Positions 9,045-17,598 of a DNA stretch of 64,000 bases are shown piece by piece; the stretch's first letter is position 1; each line of letters begins with the position of its first letter. The notes under the pieces are model-generated. The model was not told the origin of the DNA, ran no database searches, and saw nothing but the letters and a program-made list of their open reading frames with translations. The DNA lies in the NCBI GenBank assembly GCA_934621485.1, contig CAKTUS010000003.1, positions 1 through 64,000 of the forward strand, given 5' to 3'. Position numbers and translations under genes: made by a program. This DNA comes from an uncultured Clostridia bacterium. Lineage in GTDB: Bacteria; Bacillota; Clostridia; Christensenellales; Aristaeellaceae.

Positions 9045-9536
9045 TCAAAGCGTTTTTTCCCGCAGATTTCCCTCATAGGGGCCGTCTGTGCAGCACCCGG
9101 CGGGCCGGTACCCCAGGTTTTCGTAATACTGGTTCAAAAATGGGTTGTCCACCGCGCAGTCCAGGCGCATTTTCCGCTTGCCTCGAGCTTTGGCCAGCGC
9201 TTCGGCCTGGGCCAGCAAAAGAACGCCGACCCCTTTTGCATCTGATCGCGTGACCAGGTTGTGCACATAAAAGGCGGAAGTTATGCCGCTGTCCGGCCAG
9301 CGCTCATCCTGCTCCAGCAGCACCGCCGCGCCCGCAATCCGACCGTTTTGCTTCAGCACGTACAGGCGGCCTTCCCGCTGCTGGCGCTGATAATAGCTTT
9401 TCGGATAGGCTTGCAGATAATCGGTCATATTCCACTGCCGGATTCCGTTTTCATTCATCCATTGAATTCGGTCTGCGTACAGGGCGAAAACGTCTTCCGT
9501 TTCAGAGGCGCGGGCCGTTTCCAGCAAGTATTCCAT
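9045..9536 (-). CDS. GNAT-family N-acetyltransferase
   Basis: A 163-residue GNAT protein. The acetyl-CoA loop region reads VTRSDAKGVGVLLLAQAEA, and the C-terminal LDCAVDNPFLNQYYENLGYRPAG is the typical last helix-strand of the fold. The substrate is unknown. The ATG at 9536 is preferred because AAGGAG lies 11 bases upstream; a TTG at 9545 is possible and would overlap the preceding gene's stop by 4 bases. It sits immediately downstream of the beta-lactamase-fold gene and is probably co-transcribed with it. Confidence 0.8.
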   Translation of the reverse strand: MEYLLETARASETEDVFALYADRIQWMNENGIRQWNMTDYLQAYPKSYYQRQQREGRLYVLKQNGRIAGAAVLLEQDERWPDSGITSAFYVHNLVTRSDAKGVGVLLLAQAEALAKARGKRKMRLDCAVDNPFLNQYYENLGYRPAGCCTDGPYEGNLREKTL

Positions 9537-9541
9537 CTGAT

Positions 9542-10621
9542 TCAAAACTCCTTGCCCGGTTCGCCGCCCGGCGCTTCATGCTGGAAGGCGGCGTAGGCGG
9601 CGTTCAGCAGCAGCTTTTGCAGCCGTTCCATTTCCAGCCGTTCCCTTGGCGAGGTAAAGCCGTTGGCGAGCAGTGTAACAAAGAAACCGTCCTCCGGGCT
9701 GACAGCCATCAGCGAGCCGCTGAGCCCGTCTCTGACGCCAAAGCTGCCGCTGGGCCACAGGTTGCCCAGGAAGGGATCGCTGCGCCGGGTGATGCCAAAG
9801 CCATAGCCACGGGCCTCGTTCAGGCCGCGGGTACGATCGGTAATGGCCAGGTGCAGGGCCCGCTCAGAGAGAAAAACACCGTTTGCGCTGCGGCCGCCGG
9901 AGGCCAGCATGGCGGCAAAGCGCACTGCGTCGTCCAGACAGGTGAACAGGCCCGCATGCCCCGCTACCCCGTGCAAAAAACGGGCGTTGCCATCCTGAGG
10001 CTGACCGGCCTGCCATTCCTCGCTTTCGCTGTGGGCGGAGGCGGGGGCCACGTTCACCCCGGCAGGCAGGTAGCCTGTGCGGCTCATGCCCAAAGGGACG
10101 GTTACATAGCGCCGGACGGCCTTGTCCAAAGGCATTTGAAACAGCCGCTCCAGCAGAAAGCCCAACAGGATATAGCCCATGGCCGATACGCGCACCTTGC
10201 TGCCCGGAGCGCCCGCCAGAGGATGACGCAGCAGCGTTTGCAAAGCGTCGCCGCCGCTTTCGGTTTCCTCCGGCAGCAAAAAGGGAGCCGCCAGACCGGA
10301 GGTGTGCGTCAGCAGATGATACAGGGTGATGCCCTTTTTGTCGGCGGGCACGTTGTCCAGCCACAGAGTAATGGGGTCGTCCAGACAAATCATTCCCCGT
10401 TCCACGGCAATCAGCGTCAGGGGAACGGTGGCCATCACCTGAGTGAGGCGGCCTACGTCATAGCACGTGGACGATGTAACGCCGACGGGTGAGCCGGGCG
10501 CGAGCTGACCGTAAATGCCCTGATAAAAAACGCGCTGACGTTGCCCGACGGCAACCGCGCAGCCGGGAAACGCATCCTCGGCAATGCCCCGCAGCAGCAA
10601 AGCGTCCACATTTTTCCACAT
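9542..10621 (-). CDS. Beta-lactamase-fold (class C/PBP-like) protein with all catalytic motifs lost
   Basis: A 359-residue protein alignable along its length with the serine beta-lactamase/esterase family (YHLLTHTSGL at 101-110, HGVAGHAGLF at 217-226, SGSFG at 291-295). The nucleophile motif SxxK, normally in a context like LASLTKVVAT, reads VGRLTQVMAT, so Arg58 and Gln61 replace the catalytic Ser and Lys. The second motif (YxN/YSD) reads VSA at 145-147. The third (HTG/KTG) reads VRDG at 296-299. I therefore read it as a non-enzymatic family member rather than an active hydrolase. The frame is intact and has a strong GGGAGGT ribosome site, so it is not an obvious pseudogene. The start at 10621 is set by that site. 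A signal peptide is not evident. Confidence 0.8.
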   Translation of the reverse strand: MWKNVDALLLRGIAEDAFPGCAVAVGQRQRVFYQGIYGQLAPGSPVGVTSSTCYDVGRLTQVMATVPLTLIAVERGMICLDDPITLWLDNVPADKKGITLYHLLTHTSGLAAPFLLPEETESGGDALQTLLRHPLAGAPGSKVRVSAMGYILLGFLLERLFQMPLDKAVRRYVTVPLGMSRTGYLPAGVNVAPASAHSESEEWQAGQPQDGNARFLHGVAGHAGLFTCLDDAVRFAAMLASGGRSANGVFLSERALHLAITDRTRGLNEARGYGFGITRRSDPFLGNLWPSGSFGVRDGLSGSLMAVSPEDGFFVTLLANGFTSPRERLEMERLQKLLLNAAYAAFQHEAPGGEPGKEF

Positions 10622-10656
10622 AGCGCTACCTCCCACACACAACTCAAGCTGCTCTC

Positions 10657-10662
10657 ATTATA
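10657..10662 (-). promoter_or_regulatory. Extended -10 element for the beta-lactamase-fold gene
   Basis: On the minus strand TGGTATAAT provides a consensus -10 with a TGn extension, 36 bp before the start codon. No convincing -35 is seen. Confidence 0.5.
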
Positions 10663-10699
10663 CCACAAACCCAAAACCTGCCGAAAGAGGCAAATGAAA

Positions 10700-10726
10700 A
10701 ACCTTTCCGGTTTTGGCGGAAAGGTT
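10700..10726 (-). terminator. Terminator hairpin abutting a repeat element
   Basis: AACCTTTCCG (10700-10709) pairs perfectly with CGGAAAGGTT (10717-10726), and on the minus strand the stem is followed by TTTCATTTG. It would end transcripts from the minus-strand membrane gene at 11095-12273. Repeat copy 3 begins at the very next base (10727) and separates gene and terminator. Confidence 0.65.
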
Positions 10727-11060
10727 CAGCCTGTCGAAACCCCGGGGTATCGGATGGCGGCATGTACGTCGGGTTCGGCAGCCTTGCGCGCTTTGCCGCC
10801 CGGCGAGCCGCAGGCGAGCAGGTAAAGCGCGCCTCTCGGCCGAAAAGCTGCCGTCGGGTGAGATTCCGGTTGCCCCCAAAATGGAGGCGCAGGAGACGCC
10901 GCTTCCTGCCGGGGTTTTAGGAGCGGATCCCCTCAGCCTTGTGCCGAAACATTTTTCCGCGAACCGCCGCAGCCTTGTTTGCAGGCACGCACTCTCCCAT
11001 CGGCTTTTTCAACGAGCTGAAAAGCTCGCCGTCCCAAAAGCGCAGAAGCAGGAGGCGCGT
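10727..11060. repeat. Dispersed intergenic element, composite copy 3
   Basis: It starts CAGCCTGTCGAAACCCC, the terminal repeat of the family, followed by the GTACGTCGGGTTCGGCAGCC and CTTTGCCGCCCGGCGAGCC blocks. It then continues into the second module with the AGGAGACGCCGCTTCCTGCCGGGG hairpin and GAGCGGATCCCC. The right end, near GAAAAGCTCGCCGTCC, is approximate. It fills the gap between the 11095 gene and its terminator; no coding sequence is seen in 10622-11094. Confidence 0.7.
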
Positions 11061-11094
11061 GGTTGCTGCGCCGTCATGCGGTCAACGGGCCCAG

Positions 11095-12273
11095 TTACAT
11101 TGCCGCGCCGGTAAACAGCAGCAGCCCGATGTAATACAGGCCGGATAGCAGATGCCAGGCCAACGCCGCGCCCCCAATCCAGCTTCGCCAGCCGGCGGAG
11201 CCGCTTCGCTGCTGGCGCACAAAACGCGGAAGCATTACCGCCCACAGTATGAAAGCGGCCCCCATCATGGCCCAGCCCAGGTTGCCGTCGGCAGCCCGGC
11301 GGCCCGATTCGCCCAGCAGCAGCGTTTGCAGCCAGGCGCACAGCACATACAGGATCGTCAGCGTTACCAGCGGATCGCGGTTTTGCCGGTATTCACGGTC
11401 TGTGACCAGGGCAAAGAGGGGAAAAAGCGCCATCATGACCAGCTGCATGGTGCGGAACCACAGCTTATTCGGGAAAAACTCAAACATCAGCCCGGTGTCC
11501 GTTGGGTTCAGAAAGTAAAAATAGAACTGAACCGCCACCACCAGCACGGCGGGAACCATGGCGGCAATCAGCTGCCAGAAATACCGGCTGCCCTTGGGAT
11601 GGCGAATCCATTGCACCAAAAAATACAGCGCCGCTCCCGGCAAAAACGCCTGCAAAAAGGAGGGCTTGGCCAGGGCGCTTAGCGCAAACAGCGCCGCCAG
11701 TACCAGCCATTGCCGTCGGGTGAACAGCTCCTTTTGAGGCCCCAAAGCTTCAAACCGGACGTAGCTTTGCGCCATCATGCGAATCCCCACCACCGAAAAA
11801 GGCAGCACTGCCAGCTGCGTGGGGCTGTGCCAGGGGTTGGGCGTACCCACATTCAGGTACACCTGAGGATTGAACCAGGGCACGCACACACAGCTGACCA
11901 ACGATACGGTCAGGGCGCAGGCCGTCGCCAGCCACGCGGGACGCTGAGGCCCCAACAGGCTTTTGCTCAGCTGCCAGGTAACCCAAAAGGTGAGCAGCTT
12001 CCACAGCGTGGTAGCCAGAGCGGCCGCCCACTGCAAAGGCATGCCCGTCAGCAACAAAAGACCTACGCCCAGATGCCACAACGGATGCACCTGATGGTGA
12101 AGAAAGGAGCGCGGGTTTGTAAAGGCGCCTTCCGAGGCCCACGCGGCATGGATGCTCAAATCGCTGGCGGAGCGCCCCGCCAGCAGATAAAACAGGATAA
12201 AGGAAAGCACGCCCAAAAACAGGCATGCAATACACTGATACAAGCCCTCCTTGTTTTTCAGGTTTTTTTGCAT
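11095..12273 (-). CDS. GT-C-like polytopic membrane protein, possible glycosyltransferase
   Basis: A 392-residue, strongly hydrophobic protein with about ten membrane spans. The first extracytoplasmic loop after the first span contains SDLSIHAAWASEGAF and then HHQVHPLWH. Acidic and histidine residues at this position resemble the loop-1 active site of GT-C glycosyltransferases, which use polyprenyl-phosphate sugars. That resemblance is weak, and no family is firmly recognised. It starts 4 bp after the stop of the upstream acetyltransferase gene and has GGGAG nine bases before the ATG, so the two genes form an operon. Repeat copy 3 and a hairpin terminator follow. Confidence 0.6.
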   Translation of the reverse strand: MQKNLKNKEGLYQCIACLFLGVLSFILFYLLAGRSASDLSIHAAWASEGAFTNPRSFLHHQVHPLWHLGVGLLLLTGMPLQWAAALATTLWKLLTFWVTWQLSKSLLGPQRPAWLATACALTVSLVSCVCVPWFNPQVYLNVGTPNPWHSPTQLAVLPFSVVGIRMMAQSYVRFEALGPQKELFTRRQWLVLAALFALSALAKPSFLQAFLPGAALYFLVQWIRHPKGSRYFWQLIAAMVPAVLVVAVQFYFYFLNPTDTGLMFEFFPNKLWFRTMQLVMMALFPLFALVTDREYRQNRDPLVTLTILYVLCAWLQTLLLGESGRRAADGNLGWAMMGAAFILWAVMLPRFVRQQRSGSAGWRSWIGGAALAWHLLSGLYYIGLLLFTGAAM

Positions 12274-12277
12274 AAAT

Positions 12278-12805
12278 TCAAGCTCCCTCGTCGGTATCGT
12301 TCAGATAACCCATCAGGGTTACGTCATGGTAATGCTGGCCGTCAAAGGCATGGGCGCGCAGCACGCCTTCCGGGCGGAACCCTACTTTTTCGTAGCAGCG
12401 GGCGGCGATGGCGTTGTCTGAAAGCACACGCAGATAAATGCGGTGCAGCCCCAGCGTATGGAAGCCGTAATCGCAAATCAGGCGGGCCGCCTCGGAACCC
12501 AGGCCGTGCTGACGCTCGGTGGGCTCGCCAATGTAAATACCGAACTCGGCGTGGCGATTGGCCCGGTCAATATCGCGCAAATATACGGTGCCCACGTCCA
12601 GCTGCGCTTCCTTTTCCACAATGATGAACTGAACCACCTTGCCGGTTTCCACCCGGGTTTTCAGCCAGTTTTCATGAATCTCGCGTGTGAGCGGCGCGCG
12701 GTCGATAAAAAAGCTGCGCACCCACTTGCTGTTGCGCCACCGAATGATATTGTCTGTATCCGCGCCGGTAATGGGGCGCAGGCAGACCTTCGTTCCTTCG
12801 AGCAT
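12278..12805 (-). CDS. GNAT acetyltransferase, RimJ/PseH-like
   Basis: A 175-residue GNAT protein. The opening LRPITGADTDNIIRWRNSKWVRSFF is typical of the RimJ/SpeG/PseH branch, whose members acetylate ribosomal proteins, polyamines or amino-sugars. The CoA-binding segment reads GEPTERQHGLGSEAARLI, and the C-terminal NAIAARCYEKVGF is conserved in the branch. Being in an operon with a possible GT-C membrane protein, an amino-sugar substrate is conceivable but unproven. A strong promoter (12855-12883) lies just upstream. Confidence 0.83.
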   Translation of the reverse strand: MLEGTKVCLRPITGADTDNIIRWRNSKWVRSFFIDRAPLTREIHENWLKTRVETGKVVQFIIVEKEAQLDVGTVYLRDIDRANRHAEFGIYIGEPTERQHGLGSEAARLICDYGFHTLGLHRIYLRVLSDNAIAARCYEKVGFRPEGVLRAHAFDGQHYHDVTLMGYLNDTDEGA

Positions 12806-12854
12806 AAGCCGTACCTTTCCGCCGCAAGGGCTGGTATGTGCAAAAATCTATTTT

Positions 12855-12883
12855 ATTATAAGAAGTTGATAGACGGGTGTCAA
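12855..12883 (-). promoter_or_regulatory. Promoter for the acetyltransferase / GT-C-like operon
   Basis: On the minus strand TTGACA (12878-12883) and TATAAT (12855-12860) are spaced by 17 bp, both perfect consensus. The remaining gap (12884-13131) shows no coding sequence or clear element. Confidence 0.8.
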
Positions 12884-13155
12884 TATCAAACGCCCGCCGC
12901 CGCGCAACCGCAGGTTTTCCATCCATGGCGGACAAAGTGAAAAAAGCAAGAGAAGCGAGGACGCAATCCGGTATCGTGGAACGCAACAAAGCCAGCCGAA
13001 AGGGACCTCAAGCCTCATGAACAGGGCTGGCAGGATGCGAAGGACCGCTGCGCTTTGTTCATTTTCACAGCAACACAGGGGGCCGGTATGCCTCTCAATT
13101 CTGCGAAGCCGCATACCGTCGTGCGTCTGTGCCTTTTGCCCAAAAGGGACTCAAG

Positions 13156-14970
13156 CTAGTCCTTGGTCAGGTATTTTTCCAGCACATAGCCCTCTATGCT
13201 ATCGGTACATACCCTTACCCAGCCGTCCTCCGGACAGCGTTCCAGCACCAGCAGACGCTGATTTTTGTACAGCCGGGTGAGAATGGGAGCGTTCAGGTTG
13301 GGCTGCTGGCGCAGGTTCAGGGAACTGTCGGCTGCAATTTCCGTTACCGTGGCGCACCACTGGCCTTCCGTCGGAGTCAGGCTCAGGGGCATCAGAGTGG
13401 GCCGGGGCGTAGCCGTAGGGGCGGGCCCGGGCGATTGGGCCAGGTTTTCATCCGTTTGGGCAAAAGCGACGGGCTGCTTGGGATACTGCATCAGCTCCAT
13501 GCCCGGATAGTAAAAGGCCAGAATGTCCTGATAGGTTTTGCCGTACATACCGGCCATCCATTGCGCGCCGCGCTGGCTCATGCCCGCGCCGTGGCCGTAG
13601 CGCCGGGCCTCCACCACGTAGCGGTCGGCCTTTTCCACCACGCTCCACAGCTCGTTTTCGTAATTGCCGCTCAGGTTCAGGCTCAGGGCGTTTTCCAGCG
13701 TGGGGAAGATGGCTACGTCCAGCTGGAAGGGCTCCGAAATGGCCTCAAAAGCGCCATAAACCACCTGAGGGGTGGGCTCAGGCGTAGCCGAAGGCAGCGG
13801 CGAAGCAGAAACGGTGCTTTCCGGATGGGGAGCAGCCGTTTCAGCCTGCGTTTCCCATTGCAGGCTGACCTCCTCTGCCGTGGTATCCGCCGGGATTTCC
13901 CGGCGGATGCGGCCGCTGAGCAGCACGCTCAGCTTCATGCGGGTCATGCGCTTGCTGCCTTCCCGGTCGGGAGTATCGACGCTGAGAGACAACACCTTGT
14001 CCACCTGCACGCTTTCCGGCGAGGAATCGTAGCCCAGGGCAAGGAGCTGGCCGGCCAATTCCTCCGCCAGCAGCTTACGCAGTGCGTAGGGGGCCTGGGA
14101 CGCGTATTCCTTCAGCACGTCGAAGCGCTGTACCAGGCTGGCCGGATTGGCCGCGTCGTAAGGGTCCTCGCCAAAGGCATAATAGGGCAGATCCTCGCCG
14201 TTGGGCCACACGGAGCCGGTTTTTTCCGTTTGCCCGCCGTTGCTGGCCGAATAGTAGCACTGCGCCAGCGCGCCCTGGTAAAAGCCGCATACCCCGCGGG
14301 TGCTTGAAACGGCCTGCTCGGTTTGGGAATTGCCGGGCCAATATCCCTTGTATACCTGGTCGTTGGTGGTGTCCACCAGGTCGTAGTCCCGGGCGGCGTT
14401 TTGCTTGCGAAGGGCGTAGGTACGGGCGGCCACGGCCTGGGCCTTCAGCGCTTCCAACGGAAAGCTTTCGCTCATTTCGTAGGGCACAACGCCCAGCAGA
14501 TAGTCCTCCACATGCAGGCTCAGGACAGGCCGCAGCTTGCCTTCCAGCACCGTCAGACGCAAATCGCCCATGTACAGGGCTTCGCTGTTAGCAAGGCGAA
14601 AGCCGGTTTCGCCGCTTGGGCCCTCCTCCGCCCGGGATAAGACGAAGCTTTCGCCTGCATGTACGCTCATGTTTTGATAGTATACATAGATTTGCCCCTG
14701 ACGCAGCAGTACGGCCAGCTGGCTGCCGGCGGGAAAATACAGGCTGCTGCCGGTTTGCGTATCGGCGCTGTAGGGGGAAGAAAGAGTCAGGTCCATTCGA
14801 TCTTCTATGTTTAGGCGAGTCAGCCATACCCGAACCGTTTGGCTGCGGGCAGGCGCGGCTGGCAAAGCGGGTTCGGCGCCGAGTACCTGGGCCACGGGAA
14901 CGCATAGCAACAGCACGACCGCCAGGGCCGCGCCCAAACGCCGAAGGTCCCTTTGTTTCCATTTGCGCAT
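13156..14970 (-). CDS. SpoIID/LytB-domain protein with C-terminal SH3 domain
   Basis: A 604-residue exported protein. It starts with a basic region and a hydrophobic segment (about 14-30) acting as signal peptide or anchor. The SpoIID/LytB domain is recognised by VVPYEMSESFPLEALKAQAV followed by AARTYAL, by YYSASNGGQTE, and by the later YGHGAGMSQRGAQWMA. Members are lytic transglycosylases or LytB-type amidase enhancers acting on peptidoglycan. A proline/threonine-rich linker precedes a bacterial SH3 domain in about the last 70 residues (SSLNLRQQPNLNAPILTRL...GYVLEKYL), which probably binds cell wall. The start at 14970 is chosen because of GGAGG seven bases upstream. It has no sporulation-operon neighbours, so a vegetative cell-wall role is as likely as a sporulation one. 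Confidence 0.85.
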   Translation of the reverse strand: MRKWKQRDLRRLGAALAVVLLLCVPVAQVLGAEPALPAAPARSQTVRVWLTRLNIEDRMDLTLSSPYSADTQTGSSLYFPAGSQLAVLLRQGQIYVYYQNMSVHAGESFVLSRAEEGPSGETGFRLANSEALYMGDLRLTVLEGKLRPVLSLHVEDYLLGVVPYEMSESFPLEALKAQAVAARTYALRKQNAARDYDLVDTTNDQVYKGYWPGNSQTEQAVSSTRGVCGFYQGALAQCYYSASNGGQTEKTGSVWPNGEDLPYYAFGEDPYDAANPASLVQRFDVLKEYASQAPYALRKLLAEELAGQLLALGYDSSPESVQVDKVLSLSVDTPDREGSKRMTRMKLSVLLSGRIRREIPADTTAEEVSLQWETQAETAAPHPESTVSASPLPSATPEPTPQVVYGAFEAISEPFQLDVAIFPTLENALSLNLSGNYENELWSVVEKADRYVVEARRYGHGAGMSQRGAQWMAGMYGKTYQDILAFYYPGMELMQYPKQPVAFAQTDENLAQSPGPAPTATPRPTLMPLSLTPTEGQWCATVTEIAADSSLNLRQQPNLNAPILTRLYKNQRLLVLERCPEDGWVRVCTDSIEGYVLEKYLTKD

Positions 14971-15052
14971 AACGCGCCTCCTTCCAGGCGAAAATCCCAT
15001 TCAAAAAACGAATCAACTTGTTCAAATGCTGCATGGCGATGGAATCCTGTGT

Positions 15053-15081
15053 ATGGTAACACGAGAAAAGGAAAATAGCAA
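15053..15081 (-). promoter_or_regulatory. Possible promoter for the SpoIID/LytB gene
   Basis: Minus-strand TTGCTA (15076-15081) and TACCAT (15053-15058) are spaced 17 bp apart, about 80 bp before the start codon. Confidence 0.5.
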
Positions 15082-15180
15082 GAATTGTGCACCGCCGCCT
15101 GCCAACGCCATATGATGGCAGCAGGCGCAAGGGGAGCTCCCTGTGCCGCCATCCATTGTGAAAAGGTGGTGCTTTTGAAT

Positions 15181-15417
15181 ATGCTGGAACCGCTGGACCG
15201 GCTGCGTATGGGCCAAAGCGCCCGCATCGCCGCGCTGGAAGGGCGCGACACGGCGCGCCTGCGGGATTTAGGCTTTGTGGAGGATAGTCTGGTTACCAAA
15301 CAGTTTGCATCCGCTTTTGGCGACCCCTGCGCCTACCGGGTGAGGGGCGCGGTGGTTGCCCTGCGCGGCCGGGACGCCCGGCGCATTGTGTGCCAAACGG
15401 CGGGAGGCGACGCATGA
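15181..15417 (+). CDS. feoA: FeoA ferrous iron transport accessory protein
   Basis: A 78-residue protein with an SH3-like FeoA domain (RLRMGQSARIAALEG, LRDLGFVEDSLVTKQ, then RVRGAVVALRGRDARRIVC). FeoA is a small cytoplasmic partner of the FeoB Fe(II) permease. The ATG at 15181 is used; an in-frame TTG at 15175 lies closer to the GGTGG and may be the true start. Its TGA overlaps the feoB ATG (ATGA at 15414-15417), showing translational coupling. It is divergent from the SpoIID/LytB gene. No Fur or DtxR box is recognised upstream. Confidence 0.88.
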   Translation: MLEPLDRLRMGQSARIAALEGRDTARLRDLGFVEDSLVTKQFASAFGDPCAYRVRGAVVALRGRDARRIVCQTAGGDA

Positions 15418-17465
15418 GCCCCCTGCGCGTGGCCCTGTGCGGCAACCCCAATGTGGGCAAGAGCACGGTATTCAACGCTCTGACGGGGCTGAGACAGCAC
15501 ACGGGCAACTGGGCGGGCAAAACGGTGGACAGCGCCATGGGACAGGTGAACACGCCGCAGGGGTCCTGGCAGCTGATCGACCTGCCGGGAGCGTACTCGC
15601 TGCTGAACGGTTCGCCGGAGGAAATCGTGGCCGCCGACTACCTGACGCTTCATTCCTTGGACGCAGCCATTGTGGTGCTGGACGCCACATGCCTGGGGCG
15701 GCATTTGAACCTGGCGCTTCAGGCCGCGCAGGCAAACCCGCGCACGCTGGTTTGTCTGAACCTGATGGACGAGGCGCAAAAGCGGGGCATTGTGATTGAT
15801 ACGGCTCTGCTGGAGGAAAGGCTGGGACTGCCGGTGGTAGCCATCAGCGCCAGGAGCGGCCGTGGAATGACGCTGCTGAAGCGGCGGGTGTGGGAACTGG
15901 CTACGGCTTCGCAACCGCCCAGGGCTCTGCGGCCCCTCTATCCGGAAGCGGTGGAGCGGGCAGCTTTTGCGCTAAGCAACTGCTGGCGCGGCGTTGCGCC
16001 CATGCCGCGATTTGCGGCGTTGCGAGCCCTGACGGCTCCGGAAAACCTTCCGCAACTGGCTGCCTGTCTGCCGCCCCCTCGGCGCGCCCAAATGGAGGAG
16101 CAGCTGGCAAGCGCCCTCCAAAAGCTGGAGCAGCAGGGGTATTCTCGGGAAAAACTGCTGGCCAGCTTGATTGCGGCGGGCTACCGTACATCCGACCGGC
16201 TATGGCAGGCAGCGGTTCATACCGACGCAAAAAGCGGGCCGGATCGGCGTCAACTGCGGCTGGACCGGCTGCTGTCCAGTAAAAAGGCGGGCATCCCGCT
16301 CATGCTGGGCCTGCTGGGGCTTGTTTTGATGCTGTCGCTGTATGGGGCCAATCTGCCCTCCCAATGGCTCAGCGGACTGTTTGACTGGCTGTCTCCCCGG
16401 TTACAGGAGGCGCTGGAACGCCTGCATGCGCCGGGCTGGCTGATTAGCCTGCTGATGGACGGCGTTTACCGGGTAACGGCCTGGGTGGTGTCCGTGATGC
16501 TGCCGCCCATGGCCATCTTTTTTCCCCTGTTCACGTTGCTGGAGGATTGGGGGCTGCTGCCGCGCATTGCCTTCAACCTGGACCGTTGCTTTCAGCGTTG
16601 CCATGCCTGTGGCAAACAGGCGCTGTGCATGTGCATGGGCCTGGGCTGCAACGCTGTGGGGGTAACGGGCTGCCGCATTATTCAAAGCCCCAGGGAGCGG
16701 CTCATCGCCATTCTGACCAATGCGCTGATGCCCTGCAACGGCCGCTTTCCAACGCTGATTACGCTGCTTTCCCTGTTTCTCATCACAGGAAACGGTCTGG
16801 CGGCCTCTTTGCAGGGAGCGGCGCTGCTGGTGGGGCTGATTGTACTTTGCGTATTGATGACCTTTGGCTGCTCGCGGCTGTTGTCCGCTACGCTGCTCAG
16901 GGGGATGCCGTCGTCGTTTGCCCTGGAGCTGCCGCCCTTTCGCAAGCCTAAAATCGGCGAGGTTGCCGTGCGGTCGCTGCTGGACCGGACGCTGTTTGTG
17001 CTGGGACGGGCGGTATCGGTGGCGGCTCCGGCTGGGCTGGCGGTATGGCTGCTGGCTCATGTGCCCGCAGGCGGGGGAACGCTGCTTGGGCAGCTGGCCA
17101 GATGGCTTGATCCGGCGGGACGGTTGATGGGGCTGGATGGGCCTATTCTGCTCTCCTTCCTTTTAGGCTTCCCGGCCAATGAGATCGTCTTGCCCATCTT
17201 GCTGATGATTTACCTGAACCAAACCACCCTGGTAGACCTTTCGGGCGTTGGGGCGCTTCGAGAGTTGCTGACCGCCAATGGCTGGACTCTTTGGACTGCC
17301 ATATCCATGCTGATTTTTTCGCTCTTTCACTGGCCCTGCTCGACCACGGTGCTCACCATTCGCAAGGAAACGGGCAGCTGGCGCTGGGCGGCGGTGGGCG
17401 TGCTGTTGCCCACGCTGCTGGGCTTTGGACTGTGTGTGGCGCTCAGGCTGATAACCGGAGGCTAA
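15414..17465 (+). CDS. feoB: FeoB ferrous iron transporter (G-protein-coupled permease)
   Basis: A 683-residue Fe(II) importer. The N-terminal GTPase domain has G1 GNPNVGKS (10-17), G3 DLPG (56-59) and G4 NLMD (116-119). A helical region follows, then the C-terminal membrane domain with two 'Gate' regions. The conserved cysteine-containing block MGLGCNAVGVTGCRIIQSPR and LMPCNGRFPTL, thought to line the iron path, are intact. The start at 15414 follows CGGGAGG and overlaps the feoA stop. Downstream are a hairpin (17575-17598) and a large composite repeat insertion. Confidence 0.95.
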   Translation: MSPLRVALCGNPNVGKSTVFNALTGLRQHTGNWAGKTVDSAMGQVNTPQGSWQLIDLPGAYSLLNGSPEEIVAADYLTLHSLDAAIVVLDATCLGRHLNLALQAAQANPRTLVCLNLMDEAQKRGIVIDTALLEERLGLPVVAISARSGRGMTLLKRRVWELATASQPPRALRPLYPEAVERAAFALSNCWRGVAPMPRFAALRALTAPENLPQLAACLPPPRRAQMEEQLASALQKLEQQGYSREKLLASLIAAGYRTSDRLWQAAVHTDAKSGPDRRQLRLDRLLSSKKAGIPLMLGLLGLVLMLSLYGANLPSQWLSGLFDWLSPRLQEALERLHAPGWLISLLMDGVYRVTAWVVSVMLPPMAIFFPLFTLLEDWGLLPRIAFNLDRCFQRCHACGKQALCMCMGLGCNAVGVTGCRIIQSPRERLIAILTNALMPCNGRFPTLITLLSLFLITGNGLAASLQGAALLVGLIVLCVLMTFGCSRLLSATLLRGMPSSFALELPPFRKPKIGEVAVRSLLDRTLFVLGRAVSVAAPAGLAVWLLAHVPAGGGTLLGQLARWLDPAGRLMGLDGPILLSFLLGFPANEIVLPILLMIYLNQTTLVDLSGVGALRELLTANGWTLWTAISMLIFSLFHWPCSTTVLTIRKETGSWRWAAVGVLLPTLLGFGLCVALRLITGG

Positions 17466-17574
17466 TGAAATCAAAACCACCAACTTAGCTGATGGTATGC
17501 ACTGCGCATTCAAGGCGATCATACCGGCAGGGCCTAAAGGCGCACGGAAAGATCCGGCAACCGTATCGCTATCT

Positions 17575-17598
17575 CAGGCTGCCGCTAAAGCAGCCTGT
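17575..17598 (+). terminator. feoAB terminator split by a repeat element
   Basis: CAGGCTGC (17575-17582) pairs with GCAGCCTG (17590-17597). One T follows, then repeat copy 4 begins at 17599. The base run TTTCG resumes directly after the element at 18150, as if an original T-tract had been interrupted. Basis: seen in sequence; the split is inference. Confidence 0.6.

Noticed and set aside
13132..13147. CCTTTTGCCCAAAAGG as a terminator for the SpoIID/LytB gene
   Set aside because: The hairpin has a two-base loop and no T-tract on the minus strand; it is too weak to annotate.
12806..13155. A possible 88-codon gene on the minus strand (12848-13114)
   Set aside because: It overlaps the strong promoter at 12855-12883, lacks a ribosome site and shows no domain or signal peptide logic.
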